DNA of 64,000 nt from NCBI RefSeq assembly GCF_019649055.1, contig NW_026570254.1, forward strand, positions 248,001-312,000. Reading direction: 5' to 3'. Source of the stretch: Paramacrobiotus metropolitanus (lineage: Eukaryota; Tardigrada; Eutardigrada; Parachela; Macrobiotidae). The position numbers and the translations under genes were made by a program. Each line of letters begins with the position of its first letter. Within the stretch, counting starts at the first letter, position 1. Positions 10,162 to 28,700 of this stretch are shown piece after piece. The notes under the pieces were generated by a model. The model was not told where the DNA came from and searched no databases. It worked only from the letters and a program-made list of their open reading frames with translations.

Positions 10162-11959
10162 CATTGCTGTTGAGTGTTATCTTTCCAAAAACCGAGCGGA
10201 CCATCATTATATACATGTGATAACCCGATTTACTACTTCCCAAACCTAGCTATTATTTGCACCCGGAAATCGCAATAAACAATTAGTACTGCTATCTGTT
10301 TCTGAATGAATTCACTATTCCGATACCGCAGATTGATAATAATATTGCTGTGCTCACGTCAGTTACCAATAACTTTGTATTTGTCTAACCATACGTTTGC
10401 CTCGTACATGTTATAGTCTACTCACCATCAAGTCTATTGCTCATTGGCTTGGCCAATGGTGCCTTTAGGAGAGGAGAACTGAGAGAACGGCAAGCCAAGA
10501 ATGTCGCCCAAGTTCACCGCCACCGGAAGCAAGGACCTGATACTTGACTAACTTCGGAACCTTGCGGTCATCTGGGAATTACACAAGCAAGAGCACGGCA
10601 GCGCCAAAATGTAGCGATATGGCTGCATACTGTGCATAGGATTCGACACCGGGACAGTCTAGCCGCCGAAGCTAGGCCGTCGTGCATTTGCAACTTGTTC
10701 TCCTTCAAGGAAGCGCAGGAACTATTCAGCGGTGTTAAAAAATATCTCATTCAATGGCAAATACTAAAAATGTTACATGCAATAGGAATCCTTTTACAAA
10801 ATTTAATGCAGCTTACGAAGGAAAGGCAGTGTGCGCTTCGATTCCTGATATTCCTGAAAATTACAAAATACGGTTCATTGAGCTTCTGCCGATGGCATAC
10901 TACGAGTACAAGTACAGTGCCTCATACCACTACAAAATCGGTTGAAAGAAATAGTAACTTAGTACCCAAACAGGAATGTCCGTACAAGAACAACTGCCTC
11001 ATTGTCTGATCGAGCAAGAGCAGTGTAACTTCGGAAGCAGCCGACTAATTAGTGCGAGTAGTTTGTCCTGCGAAATCACCCATTTTTTGTGTACAGCAGC
11101 AAGCTTTTCCTTAAAATATCCAAGCCAGATCGGGAAAGCGCAACCAAAAACATTGCTGAACTAGATCTTTTTTTGCAATTAGCAAGCTAATCGGAGTATT
11201 TTCACTTAACCCCGTTATCTGCCACAAGTTAAAAAAAGAAGAAAATTATTATTTGTCTTTGAATTGCTTTGAGACACCTCCATCGAGAACATTCTGCTGC
11301 ATCGTCCTCGAAATGTTTTTCGATTTGTTTTGGGATAGTTGTCTGCTTCGTCCGTTAGCAACTTCATAAGCTGATGCTGAAACAGCTTCCTGACTGATTC
11401 TTTCAGAATTGCCTTAAAACATACAGTAGTGTCATAACATCAAGATAACCGAATACATAGTCTGAATAATTTTATCCTTTTCGCTTTGTATCCAACTATC
11501 CCTGCACGCACTTGTGAAAATACCATCCAGTGTAGGCACTTGAATAGCGTTGTAATCTGAGTTATCTCTCCCATGAAGTCGGCCGTATGTGGGCTCTATC
11601 GATGACATGTTGTTCGCGGGAGAATTCTGCTGATTATTTCGATAACGACGCGAATCCGCTTCCGATGGACTGGACAATGCAATATCAGTAAACAAGGCAA
11701 TAAATCACAATGGTGCGCTCAAAACAATCCCCACCATGACGCTTATGCAAACTACAATTCTACCTGGAAACAATGGCAGTTTTCGATAAGTTTGTCGCTG
11801 TTTCCGAGTAGATCTGGTTAGCCAGTGGTAGCGACATTGAGCGCGACGCAGCATTAGCTGACACGGGGTTATCGAAACCGGGCGAAGTTACAGGAAGCGT
11901 CTATGGATGTCGAAATCATTGTGACATTAGACGAGGTCAGCACGAACATAAAAATTTTA
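10162..11959. other. Intergenic, two weak coding candidates
   Basis: The plus-strand open frame 10754-10945 (63 codons, two cysteines) has coding-like codon use but no recognisable family. The minus-strand open stretch 11432-11663 is preceded by a good acceptor (TTGTCCAG) and may be a 3' exon of the CCDC50-like gene. Nothing else is supported. Confidence 0.35.
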
Positions 11960-14900
11960 TCACTGTAACTCGTATATGTAACGTATATTTTTTAACGTTA
12001 CATTTGCTTCCTGCTTTGCTTTCTGCTTCTCTTTGGCTCGGCGATAACGTTCTCGCTCCTTTTCTTCAAGGATTTTTGCATACTCCGCATCTTGAGATTC
12101 CAGTGCCAAACGATGATCGATGTCAACGTACGCACTATCCTGCTAAAACAGGAAACAACGACATAAGACATACAACACCAGGGGAAAAATAGAAATATGT
12201 AGTTTTTCAAATATTCATAGATATGTATTCGAATTCAGTATGAATCAAACTTTAAATTAAGAACAAGGGACAAAACTTTGATGTTCTTGAACAGGTTTCA
12301 CATAAAAACTAACAAAAAATAAACATTGCATGGTTATTACTTGATAGTTTCATTACAATGATCACCAGTAGAACTGTACTTTAAATCTCCTAATAAATCA
12401 TAAATTCTCCTTTACCAAGGATTTATTACTTTCACCTCTGCTGTAGGCAGCCGCATGTTACGTATGCTCCTGACTAAAGTTCAAGTGATAGGCTCTGACA
12501 AAAGTCACCACGCCAAAAATTTTTAACTCCTTTTCCGCTATTCTTTTAATTATCAAACCGAGGATACTCATGATAAGAAAGTTTGTTTTAAGACTATGTG
12601 CGCCAATACCCAATAAACACCTACCCGAGTAGGAAGTTTTTGCCAGCGGTATACACAGTTATGTAACTGTGAAAACAGCACTCGTCCAAAAAATTGAGAT
12701 AACTTATTCTTAAACCAATTTTCCTACTAAATCACGGCAAAGTTATACGATTTCATTATGTTAGCGACATGATGCCAAGGCATTTTTCACAAAAATCAAT
12801 GTCAGATGTTAAACACTGTCAACCTACTCGTAGCAGTCGGTTTATATCGTACGCTGCAAATGCTATAATTCTTTACCTGTTCCTGATTCTGAAGAGCACG
12901 AGCTAGTGCCTATTAAAACGCAAACCATCTGATGGCTGAAAAAATATCCATCTACAACAAATTCACATATTATACTTCGTCTTGCTGCTCCTGCAACCGT
13001 CGATCCAGTTCACTGCGAGAGCTGCCGGCATGCTTCCGAGGTGGCCGAACAGGTGCTTCAAATTTGTACTTAGCAACTTCATTCGACGAGGTCACAAGAA
13101 AGTCGGATTCAACACCACCGAGATTTTCAGACCTATCAGCGAAATCAAAGCGCGAACAGCATGGGACATGATGGTGCAGGTTTCGCTGTTCCGGAAGTGT
13201 GGTCTTATTTAATCGTTCTTCTTCCTGAAGTTCAAATGCCAGCATCTTCAATACAAAACGCAATTTACCAGCGTGAGATCTTCGAGAACCACTGCTTCCT
13301 TACATTCTGCTCCAACTTACCTGGTCCTGATGTCGCCTCCTGTGGGTGTGTTCATTTTGCTCCTCCACGAGCAATTTCTGCAACCGTTCAGCAACCGCAT
13401 AATCCTGGTCTTCCCTGTTCGAAAAGAAAGATAGCACGTAGCATTTAAAGCCATTTAAATTATGTGGCTAATTACAGTCCGATACCAAAGCGCTCATGCA
13501 AATGCCATAATAAATCTTGACAATAAATACATAGCTTTGGAAAATTACCGCGCCGCTCGGCCAGTAAACAACAGAGTCTATAAATTAGAGTCCTACATTT
13601 CTTTTAGTTTTCGTGCACGCAGAAGTTGCTGGCGCTGGATTTCATCCACTTCCTCGCTGTGGCTTTTCTTGGCCACTTTAATATCCGTCTGGATGGTGCG
13701 ATGGTGTTCTTTGTTGCGTCCAAAGTGGTTGCGAACTGTAATGGATACCGTCCAATGCAAACTTGCCGTGATGGTAAAAAATTATAGCAACAATGGATAC
13801 ATCTTGAACTTGACACCTTTCATGAGTTACGTAAACCTGTCCATGAAACTCACACTCATCTTCTTGCAACCGGTGTGCCAGGCCTTCATCTTCGTGAACA
13901 ACCCATTGCCGACACACTAAAAAACACGAAATCCCGGTCATTAGGTGGAAAAGCATCAAATCTACAGTACAGCAGACTGTAAATCTGCGGCAAATCTGGA
14001 ATGGGTTTTTTAAGAAAAAAACCCATTCCAGGCTTACAACGTAAACACAGAATATTGTAGAGGCAGAAATGCAAACAACAGAGATGACAACGAATAGAAA
14101 TAAATGTACGTAAATACAGCACATACTAATTATTAAATATATAGATATTCATGTTTCGACAGCTGTAGTTGTAGTTCCACAAAACAAACAAACAAATTTT
14201 CTCATTTCTGTAGAAAAAAATTTAAGTCTGTTTCCTGGTTTTCGTTTCGTTTCAATCAAAGCAAACCTTTTTAATAAGAATGCCCATGAAATCCTTATAA
14301 TGTAAAATTTTGCAACCAAAGCAAAAATATACTGTACAGTAAAGTCAGTAATACAGATAAGTACATACAGAATTATAGAAATCATCTAACTAAAATTAAT
14401 AGAATATTTCTATATTTACCAAAGTTAATAACTTGGATTTAACAAACACTATTCTTTCGTACATTAGTCGATGGAAATAAATCAGTTTTTCATTTTTGTG
14501 ATCAACAAGGCTTAGAGGTTATCGTCAAGCGGAAGAAACGAATAACAAGTCACGAACATTTCGAAAATCAGTAACGCGTCCAGAAGCCCTACATAGTTCA
14601 ATGGACGATGTCACTGTCCAAGAAAGTACATAGTACTTTCTTGGACAGTGTACATACATTCGAATTACCAAAGTCGGATCGCTACTTCAAAAGTATTCAT
14701 AAAAGCCTGTTAAACGAACATAATTTATTTATTCGTATATACCATGTAATAAATTCGGTTTTTAATTTATAGCAATTCGATAAGCTGTGCAAATGCGCTT
14801 TGCCGAAGTCGATTAAACACGAACAATCATTTATTAACTATTACTACATCCTTTATCGTCGTCGATTCAGATTTAACTTAGGACCGTTATCAGTTATCGT

Positions 14901-15208
14901 ACGTCGCTGTTTCGAAGTTCGTTAAGTAAGTGCGAGAAACAAACAAACATATCGCACAGAAGCACCTTACCGTTTTTGACAAGTCCAGGTTGCGGAGTTG
15001 ATTCATCGCTTTCCCGATCATTCTTCGTCGCAAAAGAATTTATTTGCGCCATGCCCGATTTCGACATGCTAATTCCAACTGGATTAAAGGGTTTACTCCG
15101 TTCTTGCCAATTGAGGTCTTCGCAGATGATTTTTGCACACTTGAAAAACAACTCATTAGTAATGCCACGGCCGGTGTGGTGGATTTTTAGCTCGATAGCA
15201 TGGCTCAT
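11960..15208 (-). CDS. CCDC50: CCDC50-like coiled-coil protein
   Basis: Exons 15208-14971, 13916-13854, 13735-13597, 13414-13321, 13245-12976, 12909-12877 and 12142-11960. The second exon encodes VCRQWVVHEDEGLAHRLQED, matching the CCDC50 N-terminus ([20 protein letters not shown] in human). TDIKVAKKSHSEE, EDQDYAVAERLQKLLVEEQ and repeated A-x-x-LQ motifs then follow in the family order, ending in ESQDAEYAKILEEKERERY. CCDC50 (Ymer) is a cytoplasmic ubiquitin-binding adaptor in EGFR and NF-kB signalling. Exon 2 must use the strong donor GTGAGT after GAGT to keep phase. The start is uncertain: an internal Met (MSKSGM) may be the true one. The 3' end is also open, either a stop at 11960 or a splice after 12002 into 11663-11432. 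Confidence 0.75.
13996..14031. repeat. Perfect hairpin in CCDC50-like intron 1
   Basis: CTGGAATGGGTTTTTT and its exact complement AAAAAACCCATTCCAG are separated by four bases. No coding role seen. Confidence 0.9.
14612..14650. repeat. Perfect 18-bp-arm hairpin in CCDC50-like intron 1
   Basis: CACTGTCCAAGAAAGTAC, loop ATA, then the exact reverse complement. Probably a small palindromic repeat or the relic of a foldback. Confidence 0.9.
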
Positions 15209-16038
15209 TCATCTACGCGGTGATGCAGCACACAATAACCCAGACATTTCACAATCATGAAGCGGGTGAGTCAGCTCCAGTTTGTGTTCCAGTCAGAGCA
15301 ACCCTCTCTCTGCATGTTGTCTGCTAGACTACCGTGCTACACTGCACCGTGAACCGCTTCAGCGGCCACGAATGTGAGAGCATAATCAATCATTTCCATA
15401 CCGCTTCAGCTTTCATAATTGCAGTTTACGCTTTCCTTTGGACATGTATTGCAATACATATAAATTATATTCTCTTTATTCTGTACCTCACAAAGGTAGA
15501 GGAACGCTACCTGTACACTTTCAGTGTTTTATGCAACGCAGGTGGTCACTCACAGTTTTCAAAATAATGGTGGGTGTACAGCAGTATTACTCAAGTTTAT
15601 CTATGAAAACGGCTGCACATTATGGCCAGTTTATGGCAACACCACATTTAAATACCAAAATCTAACTATACTATTTTGGTCTTAAGTATTGAACTCAGTA
15701 ACAAAATGACCATCAAATACAACGTAATTCACTGATAATTTAAGGACCGACAAGATGGCCTTTAATACAAGCAATAAGCATTTTATGCGTTGAACAGGTT
15801 TTTTTGTTCTGCTTTCGGATTTGGATTAAAACAAGCCAATAGACTACTTAGCTAAACAGTAAAAAAAGTACAAACACGGGCGCATGTATAAGAATGAGCC
15901 CAAAGAAACTGCATAAAGAAATTTCAATTCATGCAATGTACAAGGACTACATAACCAACAAAACAAATAAAGACATACGTGTACAGCGGCGTGCAGCAGC
16001 GGAACCCAAAGCAAGGAATGTACCCAGGCACATGCAAT
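15209..16038. other. Intergenic between CCDC50-like and MCM7
   Basis: No gene recognised. It should contain the CCDC50-like promoter and the MCM7 3' UTR. Confidence 0.4.
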
Positions 16039-21731
<5,693 letters not shown>

Positions 21732-22770
21732 ACTTATCCGAAAACAAACTTACGACCCACGATAATCTAAGTATTTCAAATCAATAAAAACCGTAAAACT
21801 GCACAGGATTTCATAAATCAAAGCAAATTATAGCATTAAACTAATTACAGCAGTAAACTGAGGAAAGCGACTGTAAAAGCCGTGACACGGTTAACGGTGG
21901 AGAACCCAAGCCATCTATCCACCAAATGCCTTTCCAAAATTTCTGACCAACAAAAGGCGGACGGATGCACTGGCGCATGATAGCGCCATCTCGTACGCTA
22001 ATGCGCTAATGCACGCACATCGCAGAGCCCAGTTAGCGGGTATTTAAGGGCGTTAGCGTGTCGTTCGGCGCAACGGATTCAATGTAACATGCACAATGCA
22101 AATGCACGTTGCACTTACGGCTTTCCACGAGGTCGGTGCATTTATACAGAATTCGTGCAATAGCGTTCGTTTTGGTAAGCTCAGCGCGCCATTTGGGCTA
22201 TTTAATTTTTACAACTGCCTCTTGATGAAGGGTTCCTTTGCGACTTACGCCCAGTGGATCAGTGGCCCTTTTCAACATTGGTTCACGGACTCAGTCATGA
22301 GCGTTTAAGCCCCGCCCCGGCAGATCGTATTCTTATGGCAGCACTGGAACGCAAATTTTTGGGCCAATTTAGTCCACAACTCTGCATAACCCAAAATCCC
22401 TTTGCATGCATCACAAAAGCTATTGTGGTTAATTTTTGCGGTTTTAAAGGACGCCGACGTTTTTTGGAATTTTCTCGTTTTAACTGATTTAACTCCATAC
22501 GTTTTGCCTATTATGTTATAAAGAGGCCACTTATCTATGTGCACGGATGTCTTTTATGGTTTTAGTTGGTTCGCTTTGTTTAAAATCCGGTCATGATGGC
22601 ATCTTGGTAGCCGAAATGACCCGCCACGAGTAAAAATGCATGCCGTTAGAATCTTAGATGACGGATCCAGAATAATTGGTCCTGAACCTATATAAAGGAA
22701 CTTGATTGTCCGTTCGGAATACTAATTGATAAAGTCGCTTGGCTACCGGATACATTAGTAGCCTGTAAAA
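21732..22770. other. Divergent promoter region of MCM7 and TCF
   Basis: About 1 kb between two opposed start codons. A TATA-like TATTTAAGG lies near 22039 and a stronger TATATAAAGG at 22689. A 70-codon open frame at 22096-22308 resembles nothing known and is probably chance. Confidence 0.5.
22689..22698 (+). promoter_or_regulatory. TATA box upstream of TCF
   Basis: TATATAAAGG about 80 bases before the TCF ATG at 22771, placing initiation near 22715-22720. Confidence 0.55.
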
Positions 22771-25700
22771 ATGCCCGCACCAACAGGTGGTATCGGCATA
22801 TCCGAAGAGTTTGTCTCTTCGGCTCCTCAAAACGACGAAGTAAGGGTTTTTCGTGATGAAGTCGGAGAAGGTGCACAAGAACCCTCTTCCGACCCCGTTG
22901 CGCATCCAACACGCGATAAAATGCGTGAAGAGAAATTGGATCTAGTCGAAAGGGAAGAAAGGGAAGACAGAAACGGGGAAAGCGAGGTAACGCTGTTCGA
23001 TATTTTTGTTTTATATTTTTCTAGGTTATGTGAGGGTTCGATTTTTTATCCTAGATACGTTATGGCAACCATTATTGATTATTGCCTCGTAGAAATTGAT
23101 ACAGAAAGTATCCTTCTTTTATACATGAATTTTATGAGTGTTATGACGGGAAAAACAGCTGTTGAATAACGCGGCTTGCTTTCTCGTGTATCGTCTCAGT
23201 GAATGATTTATCGTAAATTACCGGTAATCATAAAAGCGTGAAATAGCCGTAAAACTACGGGTCTTCGGAATTTAAAGCATGCTTGTCTGATTTTTGCAGC
23301 GTCGTAAACATGTGGATAGATTATTTGCATCGCAGGCGGACGCTTACCGTAAGTGTTTCATCATTTTATGTCTATGTTTTAACGTTGACCCTGAACTTCT
23401 GGATCCATGTTTTTGTTGGTCGTTACATCACTCTTGTGCAGTTTGGGAATTTTTTTACAAAAAATTTTCTTTGACTGCTTTCCGGTGAAATTCGAAATCA
23501 ATACGACTGATGGTGGGTGCAGTAATATTTTGATTGTTTGATGAGCGGCTGCAAACTAGTACACATATTTCCTTTGCGATATCAGAATGTTTGGCTGCGC
23601 CTGTGTCAATAACTTCTTCCAGTGCGATATGATTAATCTATGATGACGTGAGAGCGCAAATCAGCCAGTTTTCCTCGGCTGTAGGAGTGCATTGTATTCA
23701 CTAGATGCGAGTTTATTAGTTTGAAGAATTTTACAGATTATTTATTGTTTGACTGGAGCTGATTAGGCCATAGTAGTCAGTCAAGCGCATAAATTCCAAC
23801 TTGTGAAACGTGCAGGCGCAACAAGTGGCCGTTTTGCTGAGTTTCGGAGGGGAAAACGGAACGGCGTTTGGTTAGATGAGTTGAAACGCGAGAGACCGGG
23901 AAGAGAGAAAGAGAAGAAAGGAAAGCCTGATTACATTAAACATGTGGTCTGTTCTGATGCACCGAGATTGTGCACTAACTAATGATGGGGTGAGGAACGG
24001 CAAATTCTTCAGCAACTGAGACCGTACGTATCGGCATCCCCTCGCGACAGGGACATAGACCATCATTTATCGTTCTGAGTAACTTCTGACTTTGAACAAA
24101 AAAGCCAAATTTTGGCAGGTCGAATTACTGTAATTATGCTAAAACTTGCAGACAATGATCTGTCACTATTGCTCCGAAACGTAATGTTCGTGCCATGAAG
24201 ATCCGTACTGGCTTGGATTTCGTAGTTATCAGAGATCTTTACATCGTGACTTTAGTAGGAATTTATTTGGTAACTTGCTCTGTTCCACAATCAGACGGCA
24301 TATGATTTGCCTAAAATTTTAACGCGGTAGAACCAGCCGTCTGGATAATTTAAATTTAATGAAAATATTAAAAACATTTAGGAAAAATTGCAAGACCATT
24401 GAAACATAGTCGCAGTCCGGATTGAGCATACTTCTATGGATTTGTTGCGGTCGGTGCATTGTTGCGCAACTTGTTGAAAACCTCTCCGATTCACACGCTG
24501 GCATTTGCTGCTGTAGGTTCAGTCTGTTTGTAAGGACAGCTACAGATTTTAATGCAGAAGTAACACGTAGGCCATGAATCGTGACAAAGTCACAAAAACC
24601 AGCGCTCTGTTGCTTAAGATTGTCGTTCAAAAGCCGGTATGTTTTTCTTTTAGTAAAACCTACAAACATTAATGGTCTCCGGTGAGAAATTGATAATACA
24701 ATTGCTCTTTGTTAAAAGTGGGTCCTGAATAGGAACGGAAACGTATAGCATAATATTCGTTTAATTTGAAAACAAGTGGCAATACGAATTTATTACTATC
24801 CATGTATTTTAGGACATGCACAAGCAGCGCAACCATTTCCTAACTTTGCTCACAGCTACTTTGCGGGAATGCATGCCGGGCATTCTAGTCAGTATGGATT
24901 TCATCCTGTGGTTGGACATATACCTGGAATCCCTACTGTTCCCTCGCCAATGGGAGCTATGCAAATGCCGGTACGTTTGAAGAAAATAGCTGTAAATGTT
25001 TGTTAAAAATGTGTTGCCAGCTAGCGTGTAATATCGTCGGTCAGCTTGGTCGTATTGTCCAAATGTGAGCGAGCAAACAGTCAAACAAGCGCCCCTCTGT
25101 TGAATCATGTCTGTCAAATTGTTTGCGAAAATCGGTGTCGAGGATCAAATTTGTTACACCGTTCAGTGTTGGATGTGCAAGGGTGTGTTTACTTTTTTTC
25201 TTGGTGCTAACTTGCTTGAAAATTTCACGGTTTCAAATTTTAAACTTAATTTTTTTCGATGAGGGTTGCATATCTCGCTTATACGAGTATTTATCAGTAC
25301 TGTGCTAGTACTGCGCATTATAGTAATTACTTCTACTTTTGGCGCTTTACCAAAGTCGTTTTTTAGAGTTTTCTTTAACGCTAATAATAGTTACTAGTAC
25401 TTCGGCGTAATTTCTGTTATTATTTCGTAGTTGATTCAGTAAAACTAAGTTTTCTCCGTTTTATAAGCTTTTGTTTGAAGGACTATGTTATTGATATTGC
25501 GGAAAATTTGAATTTCCTGTCTTGAAATTGAATTTTTACTGGGGGCTCATAGTCAACATTCTCCTTATTTAAATTTAAGACAAGGCGCCGGAAGTGCATG
25601 TTGTCGGCTTGTACGGTTTTATCAGCAATATAAAATAATATCTATTCTGTTTTGGAAGTATACAACTGTAAACATTTTTCTCAGGAAGTCTGGTTGCCGT

Positions 25701-28700
25701 TGTTAGAGTGCGCTGTCTTTTTTAGCGTGGAACGTGCTATGTGTAACGAGATAAGCTTTGGATTACGCATTTGTATAAGCTGTTTTCATGATCTTTATTA
25801 TTATTTTATGGCCTGTCTATCGGCACGTTATGGCTTATCCCTATTTAAACCCGATGTACATCGGCGCCATTCTCTGTGTGATCTGACTGATCTCTGGTCT
25901 CCCGCTGTGTACCAAGAGCAAGTGACCGTAAAATTTTGTAAACTTTATGTGCGAGCAATGCGTAACAAGAGTTCTCAACTTCTCATATGTTAGGGCTTGT
26001 TTAGAGTTTACCTGTTTTTGTTATAGAGTTTTGACTAGGGCAAACAGTGGTGTTCTCGAGAAAGTTAACTTCATTATTGAGTTCACAACAATTTTCTTGG
26101 TCAAAAACTGAAATAGAGGGAAGCATTTTTCGCTGTTTTATCTGTAAAAAGTATGAACATAATCTTCTGATACGTTGCTATTACTGCTGTAATCGCTCCT
26201 CTTTGTCATGTGTGTCTTTTAATCAGTCATTTGCAATGAATTTCTACACTGAATTGTTATTTCGCTAAATTTGGACACGACGCCGGTAGTGCAGGCGTTT
26301 GTATAATTGTGTCTACTTAGAATTGGGACCTATAATGCCGTCCTGACGCCCAGATAGGGTATCAGTCCCTTGAAGCTTTCTTTTTCGGGTATGATTGTCT
26401 TAATGGATGCTAATTATTGCTGGTGCAGTGAATAGCTACCGAGAGGGATTGGGAAACGAGATTGAAGATTTCGTGGCTGTTTTGTCTGTTGTACATGTGC
26501 GAACATGTTGAGTAGTTGATCAATAGACTTTTGGGACGAGTTCTTCTGTCTCGCCTTGTTGACGACCAGCCACATCGACGCTTTCCCCGTGTCCTGTTAT
26601 AATTCGTTTCAGCAGAAAAGACATCTATTTTTGGAATGTCTCTCAGGCGCTTAATTGCGGCTGTGAGATACTTACCGTTCAAAGCAATACAATTTTTTGT
26701 ATACTTAGGTGTGATTAAGCAAAGCTATAGTTTGGCATGTGTGGTGTCACACAGCAGATTCGCCTCGGCATTAGAGACAGTGATGTTTGCTGAACCATAC
26801 GTCATACTTCATCATTGAAGCTATTGTCTAAAAGACGGTATATTGGAAAAAGCTTGTATACCGCTTTATATCGATAAAGTATACTTGTTAATATTATGAT
26901 ATTTAGTGGCTAAGTCCGTGGTTTTGGAATGCTGAACTTAAAGGGAAGCACCTTGGTTGAAACTTGTACGCAGCACATAATATAATAATGGGTTCACTTT
27001 TGCTTTCGGAATTCCGGAAAAAAAGTGAAGTCTTATTACGGTTTCGGTATTGAACAATTTTGCGCATTTTGGGTTATTGATTTTGAGAAAATGAGAGGCG
27101 CTTTTAGATTCTCTTAGGTGGTCTGGTCGTTGTGACAATGTGGCACTGACGACGAGACATTTAATGGGGAACGGTAACAATGATTTACTAGTACGCTTTG
27201 TTGGGTTTACGGGGTCTTTAATGACTGAATAAACGGTCGTGTTTGTCAAATGGGTTCACACGGGGAGTAGTGTTGATTTAGTGGCCCAAGCTTTATAATT
27301 TAGCTACCGTTTGAGGATCTTGCGATTTGCTCGTGTAGGTATGACATGTATTGCTTCTGTTAATTGCGATTTTAAAAATTCTTTTGTTCATTTATAGCAC
27401 TAAAGCAACCTAATGTAACGGTTATAATAACGTCAAGATGTCTGTGTCGCATTCCATCGAGCAACTTTTGGAAGTATTTTAAAATCGGAATTTATATTGT
27501 TAGAGTTTGTATGTAAGCAATGCATAACTAATACTAGTAGTAATTCGTGGTGGTGATGCATTGATCATTATTTCGATTTTGAATGTAATATTGTAGGATT
27601 TTTAAAGAAACTTTCGATTGGTGACAGCTGGTTATATGTATCCGAGTGCCGTAGTATTTCGTACTTTGTTCATAGTTTTGCGTTTTGGCTTTAGCGACAC
27701 TTAGCGACAACATTTGACACGAAATGCTCATACTTGGTATACACCTTGCTCATACGAAGTCTTACTGGGAGCATCAAATACGGTATTCTCGATTGGCATT
27801 GACGCGCACCCTACCAGACTAGAGTACAACTGCATGCTCGGTGATCGCAGACAGGTTAAAATCACTTTAACATAGTATAACCACGGTATTTATCTCTTAT
27901 ATACCTTGGTATAACATTTTTTGGAAAATCTAATTGCGTATTTTGTAGTTTAATGATGTTCTTTATGCAATTATTTAGATTTTAAGTGTATGCTAACTTC
28001 TGAGATAATGTACAATTATTTGAGGTGCTTTTTGTTGAAAAGTGTGCGTCTACTAACAGTAGTACTCATTATCAAAAAAATACTACCGAAGTACCCGACT
28101 TTTTCGTAACGGTATTGTATGTCTCGTTAACTTCAGCACCGCGTTGGAAAAAAAACTGTATTACATTGAAAATGTCTTCTGTTAACTTTTTGTGCATAAT
28201 AATTTACTAATTAATAAATAAAAATTGACCATCATTTGGTTTATAATTGGTCACGTGAGTCGTGAGTCTTCGTAATAACAATTCTGAGAAAAATCGGCTA
28301 TCTATGAACGAGTTGTAGAATAATTGGGACGAGTCTTTGAGAGCCCATGAAGTGAGCACCGGGAGTTCGTTTCCTGGTGCCTGTTGGGAAACAATAGATT
28401 TTAAGTACTGAATAGAGATTAGTACAGGTCGCTCCGTTTGGCTGAGACGGGACGGTTGAAATTATGAAGGAGAAGGACGCGCTTTGATCCGATCATTGAC
28501 GATCTCTGAAAAGACACGTACTCTAGAAATGGAGAGAGATGACCGTGGGCTTACTGCCTGCGTAGTGCGTACATGTAGTGTCGACAAAATGCCCCCGTGT
28601 CAGAGTTATACACAGTGGGATCCCTTTGAATTAGCCAATTAGTTGGGAAATTGGAAATTGAAATGAATAGTTTGAAGATAGGCTGTGGGCTTTTATTTAC

